Origin: Histomonas meleagridis
Taxonomy: Eukaryota; Parabasalia; Tritrichomonadida; Dientamoebidae
Reading direction: 5' to 3'
Length of the DNA: 64,000 nucleotides
Assembly (NCBI GenBank): GCA_020186115.1
Contig: WSYJ01000086.1
Coordinates: 496,001 to 560,000, forward strand
Part shown: in pieces, positions 19,367 through 29,490 of the stretch
Position numbering within the stretch: position 1 is the stretch's first letter
Layout: each line of letters opens with the position of its first letter
Program-made: the position numbers and the translations under genes
Notes under the pieces: model-generated
Seen by the model: the letters and a program-made list of their open reading frames with translations, nothing else
Told to the model about the DNA's origin: nothing
Databases searched by the model: none

Positions 19367-20115
19367 TGTGATTTTGATAACATAATTCAATAATTTAAAA
19401 GATGAAATTTGTGAAAAAATTTTGATATTACTTCAAAAAATTCATATCATAACAAATGATTAAGTTAGATACAGAATATATTATATTAATATAAAATATA
19501 CATTTAACAAAAATCATTGAAAGATAATTGAATAAATTTGTAAACACAGGTATCAAAAATTACAACAAACTTGGTAACACAACTTCAATATTTACATAGT
19601 TTATTTTCAGTTTCTGATTAATGGACATTCAGCATTAAAGGAAATTTCCAAATTCAATAATAAATGGACATTATTTTGGTTTTTATGGACAGAACACACA
19701 AGATGTATGTTAATAAATATACCCTACATAAGTTTTTTTCATAAAATTAAAAAATATTAAATGAACTAGACACATGAAAAAATTTGATGAAATTTATTAA
19801 AAACATTTATTTTTAGAACCTAATTCGAACTATAGAACTATTGAATAAAGAACCAATATAAAAAATATTGACTTGGTGCAAAAATCATAAAAATATTTTT
19901 GAAATGGAAGTAAAAGAATTAGGAGAAATTTGGTTGAAAAAAATTGCATTAGAAATAAAATAATGGTTACGCTGATAAGATTATAAAGTTTAAAGATTGT
20001 AGAAAGCTTTAATTAGGCTAAAATTTGATCACTAACAGAATGATAAAATAAAAATAATTTTTTCGGTTTTTCACAAGTGTCAAAAAGTAAACAATTCAAA
20101 TCCTTTATCAACTAA
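19367..20115. other. Intergenic region, no gene seen
   Basis: AT-rich, no convincing frame on either strand. It separates a surface-protein gene from a C2-domain gene transcribed in the same direction. Confidence 0.35.
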
Positions 20116-20961
20116 TTAATAACCCATCATTTGCCTTTGGCGCTTCTGCATTTTCCTGATGTCTTTCTCTGACATTCCAGGAATAGAAGCATTTATGTTA
20201 TAGGGTCTGGGCGTTTGACCAAAACCATTTTGCATAGGCATCATATTCTGGTTATATGGATTCTGTGGTGGTTGGTACATTGGAATTGGCTGTACCATTG
20301 GTTGATTCATCATCGTTGGTTGTGATTGGCGTAGCATTTGTTGTTGATTCATCATCTGTGGATACATCGTTGGTTGTGATTGACGTAACATTTGTTGCTG
20401 GTTCATCATCTGTGGGTACATTGCTGGCTGTAAATTCATTGGTTGTGGATGATACATGGGATTTGGTGGAACTGCTCCCATCATTGGATTCATTAGTCGC
20501 CCCATACCCATCATTGTATTCTGCATGCCCATAAAGTTCTGTTGGAAGGTCGGTTGTGGAACAAATGCAGTAGCTCCAAAGGGAGCGACATGCAAAATAA
20601 GATGAATACGACCTCCTTTCTTGACTCTACGGCATGGAATCATGTTATACCATTGATCTATGACTTGACCAGGCGGAAGTGAGCATATAGGAATTGTTAA
20701 AGTTGCCATGTCATCATCTGAAACTGTATCTTTATCTCTCATTAGCAAGTGAAGACTATCTGAAGAGGGGTTAGAAAGTGGAAAATGAAATTCTGCATTC
20801 CATCTTGGGGTTGAAGTATTCATAATATAATTTGTTCTTTGTGTAATTCCGTTCTGATTAATCTTTGCTAAAACATATGGATCACTTTTCGAAAATAAAT
20901 CCATTTTAGCAATATCAACTGCTTCAACAATGCGTAAATGGAGCTGCATCGCAAGTTTCAT
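20116..20961 (-). CDS. C2-domain protein with Met/Gln/Pro-rich tail
   Basis: A 281-residue cytosolic protein. Residues about 5-125 form a C2 domain, a calcium/phospholipid-binding module: LHLRIVEAVDIAKMDLFSKSDPYV, then TSTPRWNAEFHFPL and LLMRDKDTVSDDDMAT. The aspartates expected to bind calcium (in KSDPYV, MRDKD and the DDD cluster) are kept, so calcium-dependent membrane binding is plausible. The tail is low complexity, rich in Met, Gln, Pro and Tyr, like XYPPX-type tails of trichomonad C2 proteins. It contains a perfect two-copy tandem repeat of an 18-residue unit (MYPQMMNQQQMLRQSQPT). The final residues are basic (DIRKMQKRQRQMM). Confidence 0.85.
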   Translation of the reverse strand: MKLAMQLHLRIVEAVDIAKMDLFSKSDPYVLAKINQNGITQRTNYIMNTSTPRWNAEFHFPLSNPSSDSLHLLMRDKDTVSDDDMATLTIPICSLPPGQVIDQWYNMIPCRRVKKGGRIHLILHVAPFGATAFVPQPTFQQNFMGMQNTMMGMGRLMNPMMGAVPPNPMYHPQPMNLQPAMYPQMMNQQQMLRQSQPTMYPQMMNQQQMLRQSQPTMMNQPMVQPIPMYQPPQNPYNQNMMPMQNGFGQTPRPYNINASIPGMSEKDIRKMQKRQRQMMGY

Positions 20962-22274
20962 TCTTTCGGTTGTTCATTCAAATAACACAATTCAATTAAC
21001 AAAAATCGAATTCAATTTTTGTGCCCTTGAATAAAAAGGAAATTCCCAACAGAATATATCAAATAAGATAGTTTTATAGAGGATATTATTTTATTTTAAT
21101 AGGGATTCAATTAACACAACAACAACTTGAATGGTTTCTAATATTATCAAAATTTCTAATAATTAATATATAAAATTAAGTTGATGGAAAATGTATAAAT
21201 TAACATAGATAATATGTGCACTGCTTTGAAGTTTGGCATTTGTTATTGTTCATAGATTTATCAAATATTTAATTTCCAAATTATTTTGAAATGCGTGAAT
21301 TTATGTAAAAAATTTTGATACCTTATAGAACTCCTTCAAGTGGTACATTGTTAGTGCTTGAATTAAGATTAGTGACCAAATATAGAATTCATTTTCCAAA
21401 TTTGATTAAAAATAAAATGATCATTGAAATGATTAACATGTTATTAAATATTGCGATTGTATAAATCACCTAATTGCTGGGAATTTTGTATCCTAAAAGC
21501 TTAAATTTTCCTTAAGGAATTAAATTTGATTTTGACTATTCAGAATAGTCATTTTCAATGTGACATACACTGTTTACTGGTTTGTTTTTAAAGAAAAGTG
21601 ATGTTTGAACTATTGAATTTCCCATCGTCCATTCAATTGGCATTTAAACAGGGTTGTTCCGACCAAATACTGATTGAAAAATACAATGAGTAAAGCTCTT
21701 AAATGATATAAACGTTCTCTTTATAACATTATATGAATTTAACCAAAGTAGATCAAATATTTCATGAATTTTGTTTAAAATTGTGATAATGCATGTTGCC
21801 ATGAAATTGATGTTTATCTTTGCTTATATTAATTTTTGCTTGTTCCCAGATTCCTCCAAAAAAACTGCCTGTCTCATTTATATATAAACCTAATAATTGA
21901 TTGTAAACTATTCAAATGAGTTTGTTTCCTATTTCATTAAATTGTCAATTTTTTTAATTTTTAAATATATTTTATTTAATTAAATTCTTTTGACAGATCC
22001 CTTAAGTCCTATAAAATTTTTTCTTTTTAATTTTGAGAAAAAGTTGTACAAATATGATGAATTATAAAAACAACCATAAAAGGCTGGTATATTTGAGTTT
22101 TTATCCGAAACAAAATGATTTATTCATATTCTGGCAATACTATTATATATCAAACTAATTCATGGTTATAAATTTTGCATTGGCAACTCATAAAAATCGT
22201 AGGATATTTTGATCATCTATAGGGCGCCCCATTTAGGTTTTTGTGTCAATTGACAAATTGACATAATTGCGGTT
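20962..22274. other. 1.3-kb AT-rich intergenic region
   Basis: Sits between divergent genes (C2 protein to the left, VPS9 protein to the right). No gene seen. Close to the VPS9 gene there is an AGGGCGCCCCATTTAGG patch near 22221. Confidence 0.35.
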
Positions 22275-22283
22275 AACGGTCGT
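22275..22283 (+). promoter_or_regulatory. Myb-type motif AACGGTCGT
   Basis: Lies 13 nt before the VPS9 gene's ATG and matches nine bases of the decamer AACGGTCGTT found exactly three other times in this window. AACGG fits the general Myb site YAACGG. Promoter function is inferred. Confidence 0.4.
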
Positions 22284-22296
22284 AAAAAGGAGGCAT

Positions 22297-23712
22297 ATGA
22301 GCGAAAAACCAGAAGCCAAATCTCCAAAGTCAATGGAAGATATTCACTTTGAACCATACAAGGTATACATTCATTGTTTCATCCAAAAAAATTTTAAGTC
22401 TACAAAGTCAATTATATCTGAAAATATTTCTTCTCTTGAATCATTAAAAAATAAAGTTAAAAAGAAATCATATGACTTTGAAAAATTAAACCTTTCTCTT
22501 GTTTTTTCTCCATCAGAAAGTCCAATTATTTACTTATTTTTGATTAAAAAAATACAAAAACTTCAAGCAAAATTTAGTCAAGCAAAAGAGAAGTTTATTA
22601 ATGCATCAGTGAATATTATTAATTTTATGGTATCCTATTTAAATCAACAAATGAAAACAAATAACTATCCACAATTTATGATTTCTGAATTTTCTGAATT
22701 TATCATAACCAACTTCGAAGAAACCAAATTTTTCAAATCCACAAAGTACAAAATCATTTCAATATACAATAAAGGACTTCAATATTGCAAATCCACACGC
22801 CACACAAAAATTTCAGTTCAGCAACTCACAAGCATGATAAAAGAATTTTCCAGTAATGTTGATGATGTTACTGGTTATTCTCCATCTAATATGTTTGATG
22901 AACAATTTTATTATTATGTAATTGATAACAATGAACTAGACGAAATAGACAAATGTTTGAATCTCATTTATAGTAATTTCAACAAGGGATATGATTTTTC
23001 CCCATGCCAACAGATCTATCTAAAGTATAATAATTTGTTCCATCCAAAGACAAAACCGCAAGAAACCGTTTTAAAATGCGGTTTAATACGTTTATTTTTT
23101 GACAGATTTTATGAATTGAGGAAAATTATGTTGGACCCAAATGAACAAACAAACCAATTTTATAACATATGCTATTCGTTAAGGTGGTCTACGCCAGCCA
23201 TGTTTGAAATAAATACAGATATTATGAAACCTGAATATATGGATACACCATATGTAACAATTGTACATAATTCATCAATATTACAATCAGCGGAAGAGGA
23301 AATACAAATCCTGAATTTCTTCGCCAATCCTATTGATATTTATATTCATGTATTTAGATCATTGAAAATAATTGATGAGTTCGTAAAAACAAACTCAATG
23401 GAGAAAAAGGTCGGTCAATTTATCAAAATGTTTGATAAGTCAAAGATCGAAGCACAATCAACATTAATGTCATTTGACGATTTCTTCCCTTTGTTTTGCC
23501 TTGTGTTTTCTTATGCGCCACCATCTAACTCGATAGCAATGGGAACATTCCTTTCTAGTATAAGAGGAATCCAATATGAACCACCTCTTGAATATGCGCG
23601 TTTATTTCTGGTATCAGCAATCGAGTTCGTTAAGAACTACAAAGTATCCGATTTGTACTGTAAGCTTGGCGCTTACGATTCAAACGATCCTCTTGGATTT
23701 CTTCAAAATTAA
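22297..23712 (+). CDS. VPS9-domain protein (probable Rab5-family GEF)
   Basis: A 471-residue cytosolic protein. VPS9 domains exchange GDP for GTP on Rab5-type GTPases at early endosomes. The domain is at the C-terminal end: LMSFDDFFPLFCLVFSYAPP (the usual ADD-x-x-P-x-x-x-x-V-x-x-x-A-x-P segment, here with a conserved Asp-Asp), a short helix, then YARLFLVSAIEFVKNY, matching the terminal F-x-x-x-x-x-x-A-x-x-F-I helix. The N-terminal 300 residues are helical and Lys/Asn-rich, with no other recognised domain. The ATG at 22297 (MSEKPEAKSPKS) was chosen; the frame upstream starts only at TTG. A Rab5-like gene lies at 54728-55350. Confidence 0.75.
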   Translation: MSEKPEAKSPKSMEDIHFEPYKVYIHCFIQKNFKSTKSIISENISSLESLKNKVKKKSYDFEKLNLSLVFSPSESPIIYLFLIKKIQKLQAKFSQAKEKFINASVNIINFMVSYLNQQMKTNNYPQFMISEFSEFIITNFEETKFFKSTKYKIISIYNKGLQYCKSTRHTKISVQQLTSMIKEFSSNVDDVTGYSPSNMFDEQFYYYVIDNNELDEIDKCLNLIYSNFNKGYDFSPCQQIYLKYNNLFHPKTKPQETVLKCGLIRLFFDRFYELRKIMLDPNEQTNQFYNICYSLRWSTPAMFEINTDIMKPEYMDTPYVTIVHNSSILQSAEEEIQILNFFANPIDIYIHVFRSLKIIDEFVKTNSMEKKVGQFIKMFDKSKIEAQSTLMSFDDFFPLFCLVFSYAPPSNSIAMGTFLSSIRGIQYEPPLEYARLFLVSAIEFVKNYKVSDLYCKLGAYDSNDPLGFLQN

Positions 23713-24181
23713 TTATTTTTAAGTAAAGTTAAATGTGATTTCTGCGCAAACCTGTAAATTCTCTTCAAAACATTACAAAACCTTCACTGTTATTGAGTTT
23801 AAGATCTCATGAGATATCATGGTCATGATAATATTTTTTAACAAACTTCATCATTTATTTTACTCAAAGGGTTTAGTCATGTGATTTTGTTTTTAAATGT
23901 GCATGTCCTAATAAATGCTTATAAATCTAAATCATGAAGAGATGAACGCGAAACATATTTTGACACGGATTTTGTCAACGCAAAATCACGTCAAATTATT
24001 TAATGTCAGAATTGAGGCAAAAACTTGTGTAAATTGTGAAAGCTTTTTGAATGGAGCAAATGTCACAATTCGATATTTTGACAAAAACGTTGCGGATAAT
24101 CTGGCTTCGAAGGCATAATATTTTCAAAAGTTTCTGAAATAAATTAAATTTTATTTTTTTAAGTTCGTAAAAAGAATAAGA
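23713..24181. other. Short intergenic region with a possible tiny ORF
   Basis: An ATG-started frame of 67 codons at 23915-24118 (or 58 codons from 23942) ends in NVADNLASKA. It has no recognised family, and its 3' part contains a 21-bp sequence that is repeated upstream of the next gene. I do not call it a gene. Confidence 0.3.
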
Positions 24182-24541
24182 TCAAACCATTGTCTTGAGA
24201 ATTTCTATGGCATCTTCTTCATTATTATTACACATTAAAAGCACCTGAGAAATTTCAAAGAAGTTCAATGATCCACCAAACTCATCTTTAATTCTTTGTG
24301 ATATAGTGATCTTCTCTTTACCATCTGAATCCTGAGACTCTGGATCATGATTTCCATTCAATAGTCTCTCAGCAGCACCGTTTAGGTCGTAATTAGACAA
24401 CTCAAGAGCTTTTTTGCATTGTTCATCCGTTACGCCTTCAATAATAAATTGTAATTTTTCAATTTTTTGTTCCAAGGTGTGCATCTCTCCTTGGCCACCG
24501 GCTAGTTGGTAATTTGATGGAATGGCGTTTCCTTGGCTCAT
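24182..24541 (-). CDS. UBA/CUE-like ubiquitin-binding small protein
   Basis: A 119-residue protein. Residues about 25-65 form a three-helix UBA/CUE-type domain: EKLQFIIEGVTDEQCKKALELSNYDLNGAAERLLN, with the G-[VF]-[TS] loop and the ALE...N-x-D-x-x-x-A-x-x-x-LL pattern (quoted here as a pattern; it lies near residues 27-61). A second, weaker helical unit at the C-terminus (ISQVLLMCNNNEEDAIEIL) has a similar layout and may be a degenerate second UBA. The start is ATG 24541 with an initiator 10 nt upstream. It shares a 121-bp divergent promoter with the carboxypeptidase gene. A role in ubiquitin binding is inferred. Confidence 0.7.
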   Translation of the reverse strand: MSQGNAIPSNYQLAGGQGEMHTLEQKIEKLQFIIEGVTDEQCKKALELSNYDLNGAAERLLNGNHDPESQDSDGKEKITISQRIKDEFGGSLNFFEISQVLLMCNNNEEDAIEILKTMV

Positions 24542-24547
24542 CTTAAA

Positions 24548-24553
24548 GAGTGA
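24548..24553 (-). promoter_or_regulatory. Initiator-like element TCACTC
   Basis: On the minus strand TCACTC gives a predicted +1 A at 24551, exactly 10 nt before the ATG of the UBA-like gene. It has the same spacing as at 425 and 61807. Confidence 0.45.
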
Positions 24554-24662
24554 ATGATATTTTGACAAAAACGTTGTGTCATTTTTTAAAATGGCATATT
24601 TTGAATGCTTTTTTCACATAACTTTTTGGTTTGCAAACGGTTTCCGATGAAGGTTTTTGCTG

Positions 24663-26336
24663 ATGGAAAACTTTCGCGAAGAAGAAGCAAAAGAAGAAGA
24701 GCAATTACCAGAATTTTACCCAAGTGACTCCATAAAAGAAAATTCTTATCATATGATATATGGAAAGCCTCCATCTGATCATTATAGATTTGCGAAAACT
24801 TCAGCAAATATTAAATGGCCTTCTGATTTATGGAAATCTGGAAAGTTAATTTATGATATAGTTCACCAAGAGAAATGCGCGCCTCCACCAGAAACACCTG
24901 AAGACACTATTTTGCGTTTTGATTCGAAATTCGAAAGTGGAAATCTTTCTAAAGTATATCATATTAAAGGAAATATTTACCACTGTATTCTAGAGTATGA
25001 CAGAAATTCATCAGCTTCATGTCAATGGTTTTATTTTAAAATTACCAATACTCGCCCACAAAAGTATATGTTTTACATTTCAGGATTCCACAAAGCTAAA
25101 AGCCTCTATTGTAATGGTTCAAAAATATTTTGGTATAGCAAAAAGCGAGCTCAAATTAAGAATGTATCTTGGACTCGTGGAGGTACAAATTATGCTTATT
25201 CTGTCACAAAGCGTTCTAAAAAGAACCCACGAGCATCTCTACAGTTTCAGATTTGTTTTCCTTATGCAGATGACGAAGTTTGTTTATGTTATGCAATTCC
25301 TTATACATATTCAGATCTTCTTAAATCCATAGATCATTGGGATAATATAGCTAAACCTGGAGTGTTTAAACACGAAACCCTTTGTTCTACAGACGGAGGT
25401 CGAGATTGCCCAATTTTAACAATCACATCTCCAAACAATACAATCCCACTTGAAAAACGGAAATATATTTTTATAACAGGGAGGATACATCCTGGTGAAT
25501 CTAATAGTAGTTTTTTAGTCCATGGACTTATTGATTTTCTTCTTTCTGATACTCCTGAAGCAAATTATATCATAGAAAGCACAATTATCAAATGTGTGCC
25601 AATGATGAACATTGATGGAGTTGTTGAAGGATTCTATCGTGTGTCTCTGAGCGGGAACGACCTAAATCGGATGTGGACTGCCCCTGATTTGATTTTACAT
25701 CCCGTTGTATACCATACAAAAAGTTTGATCAGAAAAATTGTTTCTGAAAAAGGTTGCACTTTTTACATAGACTTCCACGGGCACTCCAGACTCCATGGAA
25801 CGTTTATTTACGGGTGCCCTAATGATGACGATCATGAGTTCAGAAATTCAGAAAAAATTTATCCTGGTATTTTATCATTATTAAGCGATACTTTTTCATT
25901 GAGCCATTGCGTGTTTTCTTTTCCTCAAGAAAGAAAATCCGCTGGTAGAATCGTTGTAAGAACAGAATTTAATATATTAAATAGTTATACAGTAGAAACG
26001 TCATTCGGTGGTGTGTTTGCAGGAGGTTGCGCTAATTGTCTTTACGATGAAACATTATGGAAAGAAATTGGTGAAAAATGCGGATTAGCAATTTATCATT
26101 ATTTGCTAGACGACAATTCGCAATATACTAAATACGCCAAGAAGAAAGTCGAGCTTTTAGCTCCAAAAACACTCCCTGTATCCCAGAATCAAGAAAAAGA
26201 AAAGATACAAATTGACATGACAAATAAGAGTGATTGCTTTGGAAAGAGAAAGTTTACGGAGGATGATATTTCTAGCGTTTCCCTTGGTGTTAAACAGCCA
26301 AAGTGGGAAAGAATTTCTTTCAAACTAGAAAAATAA
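24663..26336 (+). CDS. Cytosolic carboxypeptidase (M14B family), tubulin deglutamylase-like
   Basis: A 557-residue enzyme of the CCP/AGBL group. These zinc carboxypeptidases trim glutamate from tubulin tails and other acidic C-termini. The N-terminal beta domain of CCPs is present (about residues 80-210: CQWFYFKITNT, YMFYISGF). The zinc site is complete: H-P-G-E (about His276, Glu279) in GRIHPGES, and a third ligand in DFHGHS (about His372). Substrate-binding NDLNRMW and the catalytic glutamate in YTVETSFGG (about Glu445) are also there. The C-terminal 60 residues are polar and basic. A role in axostyle or flagellar microtubule modification fits a trichomonad. ATG 24663 (MENFREEEAKEEE) was chosen over a TTG two codons upstream. 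Confidence 0.9.
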   Translation: MENFREEEAKEEEQLPEFYPSDSIKENSYHMIYGKPPSDHYRFAKTSANIKWPSDLWKSGKLIYDIVHQEKCAPPPETPEDTILRFDSKFESGNLSKVYHIKGNIYHCILEYDRNSSASCQWFYFKITNTRPQKYMFYISGFHKAKSLYCNGSKIFWYSKKRAQIKNVSWTRGGTNYAYSVTKRSKKNPRASLQFQICFPYADDEVCLCYAIPYTYSDLLKSIDHWDNIAKPGVFKHETLCSTDGGRDCPILTITSPNNTIPLEKRKYIFITGRIHPGESNSSFLVHGLIDFLLSDTPEANYIIESTIIKCVPMMNIDGVVEGFYRVSLSGNDLNRMWTAPDLILHPVVYHTKSLIRKIVSEKGCTFYIDFHGHSRLHGTFIYGCPNDDDHEFRNSEKIYPGILSLLSDTFSLSHCVFSFPQERKSAGRIVVRTEFNILNSYTVETSFGGVFAGGCANCLYDETLWKEIGEKCGLAIYHYLLDDNSQYTKYAKKKVELLAPKTLPVSQNQEKEKIQIDMTNKSDCFGKRKFTEDDISSVSLGVKQPKWERISFKLEK

Positions 26337-26360
26337 AATTTATTTGTTTGTAAACAAATT

Positions 26361-26675
26361 TCACTGCAAAAACGCTTTGATTCCGCTGAGCATTTGTTCT
26401 ATTTCTTTATCATCGGTTGATAGTTTATCTTTATTTTGGAATAAAATTGGATATAATGTTGGATTTGTTAAAATTGCCTTGAGAAGCTCTTTTTTACTGA
26501 TTGGAAATTCCGAGTTTTGGGTAAAATGAAGAAGACTTTCAATGGAAAAGTAAATCATTGGAGCTGAATCTACATCACTTGCATCTACTTCCTCAACTGT
26601 CTTTAGTAGCTTATCTTTGTTCATTTTGTTGAATGGTCTCGCAGCTTCGCTTAGAAGTGTTTCAGCTAAAAGCAT
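26361..26675 (-). CDS. Small helical protein of unknown function
   Basis: A 104-residue protein with good coding character: acidic, helical, no signal or membrane segment (LLAETLLSEAARPFNKMNKD, SIESLLHFTQNSEFP, LLKAILTNPTLYPILF). It starts at ATG 26675 and ends 24 bp from the end of the carboxypeptidase gene; the two genes converge. It is divergent from the next gene over a 90-bp gap. No family was recognised. Confidence 0.6.
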   Translation of the reverse strand: MLLAETLLSEAARPFNKMNKDKLLKTVEEVDASDVDSAPMIYFSIESLLHFTQNSEFPISKKELLKAILTNPTLYPILFQNKDKLSTDDKEIEQMLSGIKAFLQ

Positions 26676-26765
26676 AAAAATTATATTCTCGAATTAACGA
26701 TAAAAAAAATGTGATGTTTACTCGGAGTGCCCCAAATCCAAGTAACAAAACCGCTGCTCATTGAA

Positions 26766-27575
26766 ATGGAGAAGTACATAAATTTTGTTCCTTCTCCTGA
26801 AAATAGTACTTACCCACCTCCAGATAAGCCAGACGATGAAAGCCATAAGCCTCTTGAAGATTTTGTCTGTAATCCACCCGCATTAAGATTTATTAATAAA
26901 AGAAAATTAGCAGAAGCATCAAGAGATCTTAAGGCATTCCAAGAATCTCTTCGTACATATCGTCCCAGTGATCATTTTTTAAACCTACAACCACCACTTC
27001 TTATAACAAATGAAAAATCTAAAAATGATCATAAAACAGAAGTCACAACTGATGAGACCAATGAAAGCTCTAACTCAGTTATTACAAGTCTTCTACAACA
27101 AATTCCTGCTATTACTCAACAATATGAATTTCAAGAAATTCCAAACGATATTGAATTCCAGAATATCCTTCGGAGACATGCTGAGGAGCGTTCCAACTTA
27201 GCATATGATTTTCGGAAGGAACATTCACATATTTTATACAATTATTATGATGCCCAAGTTCGTGAAAATATGCAAAAGAACGACATGATAGATCACCGTC
27301 CATTATCAGATGCTCTTCGACATATTTCTAAACGTATTTCGTATCCTGTTGATTTAGGAGTCCAACGATTTTACAAATACAATGTCAGATACGAGAAAAT
27401 CATCAAAAAGCACAAAAAATCTATTGAGAAGCTCAACCAAAACCAGGAAGCGAGGGCAGCAATATTATATCAGAAACAGCTAAAAGACATTCAAGCTTAC
27501 GGAGACATACACCACTTGGATATAACCTCATTCAGAGTGCCAAAGGTTGCAACGCTCGGAGAGAACGAAAACTAA
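26766..27575 (+). CDS. Basic/helical protein of unknown function
   Basis: A 269-residue protein beginning MEKYINFVPSPENSTYPPP. The first 100 residues are Pro-rich with RFINKRKLAEASRDLKAFQ, and the last 140 are helical and charged (RRHAEERSNLAYDFRKEHSH, YEKIIKKHKKSIEKLNQ), with a coiled-coil-like stretch near the end. No domain was recognised; a nuclear complex subunit is possible but is a guess. The first ATG in frame is 26766; the open frame extends 13 codons upstream to a GTG. The stop is followed by TAAATAAATAAA, consistent with a UAAA polyadenylation signal. Confidence 0.55.
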   Translation: MEKYINFVPSPENSTYPPPDKPDDESHKPLEDFVCNPPALRFINKRKLAEASRDLKAFQESLRTYRPSDHFLNLQPPLLITNEKSKNDHKTEVTTDETNESSNSVITSLLQQIPAITQQYEFQEIPNDIEFQNILRRHAEERSNLAYDFRKEHSHILYNYYDAQVRENMQKNDMIDHRPLSDALRHISKRISYPVDLGVQRFYKYNVRYEKIIKKHKKSIEKLNQNQEARAAILYQKQLKDIQAYGDIHHLDITSFRVPKVATLGENEN

Positions 27576-28137
27576 ATAAATAAATAAAAATTTATGTGAT
27601 TTAATTAGAATAAATACTTCTTCTTGACATAAAGAAATTAATATATCTATTTGTTTCATGAACGAAATAAAATTAAAATGTTTGTTATTTAACTTGATTA
27701 AATCTTCAAAATTTTATCAAAAATATCGAATTTTTTAATTATACTATCATGAAAATCTTATAAATTATTTTGTAACTATATCTACACATCGTATAGATAT
27801 CATTAAAAAAATCGATTTGCTTATCAATTGAATAAGATTGATGCCAATATAATGATATTATTAAAATTTACTTAATGTTCATTACACGTTTTTTCCTTGT
27901 GCTATATTTTTTAGAATTATAATTTGTGCAAGTTGTAATGCAAAAATTAAGGAGCGACAGATTTTTGATAACTTATAAGAAAAAGTTCTAGTGATCGTTT
28001 TGCAGTCAAATCCATTTTATTTTCGAATGATATTTTAATAGTTTACACGTTTTCTGAGGTTATTGACGCATTGTAACGAATTGAAAATTCAATAATGTTT
28101 GTAAACGTCACAATTAAAAATACGTTTTGTGAGGAGA
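27576..28137. other. Intergenic region, no gene seen
   Basis: Very AT-rich. It ends with GTCACAATTAAAAATACG about 30 nt before the kinase start, a possible initiator. Confidence 0.35.
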
Positions 28138-29223
28138 ATGGGTTGCGCTCCGTCCAAGCTAGAAAAAATCGAAGCACCCAAACATAGCGCACAACAAGAG
28201 AGCACCAACACAAAACCTGATGACACAGATAATTCCAATACAGATGAAGAAGAAGATAGTGATTACACTAATTATTCAGAAGCCGAAACCATTTCATTTC
28301 AAACGTTCATTTCAGGTGCATTAGGGCGTCCTCTTTTATTTGAGTATGAGTTCAAAAAATCAATTGGTCATGGGTCACAATCAGAAGTATTTTTGGTTGA
28401 AAATGTAGAAACTAATGTTCAATATGCTGCCAAAGTATATGATAAATTCTTTCTTTATCGAAACAATCTTAGTGATTCTGAACCACCCATCAACAAGCTT
28501 ATTCGTGAAATACAAATAATGTCAACACTCAACCATCCCAATTGTATGAATCTTATTGAAGTTTTAGACGATGATTGTACCAATTCCATCATTCTTATTC
28601 TCCCTTTAGCCCAAAGTTTCTTATTACCACAACGTTCCAAAGTATCACCAATTCCAGAGCCCATTTGCAAGCTTTATTTTTTCCAAATTGCGAGTGGTCT
28701 TGAGCACATTCATTCCCATAACTATATTCACCATGACATCAAACCTGAAAATATCTTATTATTTCCAGATGGCAGAATTGCGATTACAGATTTTTCAACG
28801 TCCATTATTTTGGATTCTTCGGATGGAATCCTTGAGGACACTGATGGCACGCCAGCTTTTTTTTCACCTGAGCAATGTACTGGCCAATCATATCGCGGCA
28901 AGCCGGCCGACATATGGTCATGCGGCGTCTCACTGTACATGATGTTATACGGCAAATTGCCTTTTTTTGATATCTCCGAAGAAGGATTTTTTCTTTCGCA
29001 TTTGTTTAATATTGCAAAACAGATTCAGTATAACGATGTGACATTTAATGAGAATGTGAATGTGTCGGAAGATGCAAAAGATTTAATTTTGCATTGTTTG
29101 GATAAAAATCCGGAAAGTAGATATACTATAGAACAAGTGTTAAGCCATAAGTGGCTGAGTGCATGTTATGAAGATGAAGAAATATTAAGAATTGAGGGGG
29201 ATTTCTTATATAAGAAAAAATAA
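28138..29223 (+). CDS. CaMKK/ELM1-like Ser/Thr protein kinase, N-myristoylated
   Basis: A 361-residue kinase. MGCAPSK at the N-terminus is a strong myristoylation plus palmitoylation signal, so membrane attachment is likely. An acidic linker (DEEEDSD, about 35-42) precedes the kinase domain at about 70-345. Catalytic elements: glycine loop GHGSQSEV, ATP lysine in YAAKVY (about Lys99), catalytic loop HHDIKPEN (about 198-205, HHD instead of HRD with the aspartate kept), metal-binding DFS instead of DFG (about 218-220), activation loop GTPAFFSPE, and PADIWSCGVSLYMMLYGKLPF. The last segment and the GTPAF loop resemble CaMKK/ELM1/SnRK1-activating kinases, the upstream kinases of AMPK/CaMK. The DFS change is unusual, but residues needed for catalysis remain, so activity is expected. 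ATG 28138 was chosen because Gly2 fits myristoylation. Confidence 0.88.
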   Translation: MGCAPSKLEKIEAPKHSAQQESTNTKPDDTDNSNTDEEEDSDYTNYSEAETISFQTFISGALGRPLLFEYEFKKSIGHGSQSEVFLVENVETNVQYAAKVYDKFFLYRNNLSDSEPPINKLIREIQIMSTLNHPNCMNLIEVLDDDCTNSIILILPLAQSFLLPQRSKVSPIPEPICKLYFFQIASGLEHIHSHNYIHHDIKPENILLFPDGRIAITDFSTSIILDSSDGILEDTDGTPAFFSPEQCTGQSYRGKPADIWSCGVSLYMMLYGKLPFFDISEEGFFLSHLFNIAKQIQYNDVTFNENVNVSEDAKDLILHCLDKNPESRYTIEQVLSHKWLSACYEDEEILRIEGDFLYKKK

Positions 29224-29490
29224 TAATATAAATTTAATAAATATTATTTATGTGGCGAGTTTTATTTAGTAATTTTAAATACTTTTTCACGAATTTGTTT
29301 AGATTTATGTTAATTCACTTAAAAAAAATATTATTCTTTTAATATTTTATTAAAGATTGACCACACTATAAATAGATACCAAAAGTCTAATGATTAGAGT
29401 TTATGTGCGAATGAAATTTTTATAAGAAACGATAAATAAAAAGTGCACTTTCCTATCGTTGTGGGGTGTCCCATATCTAATTGCTAGAAA

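Noticed and set aside
23915-24118. 67-codon small gene
   Set aside because: ATG start is present, but there is no family, and its end overlaps a 21-bp repeat found in a promoter; kept only as a note.
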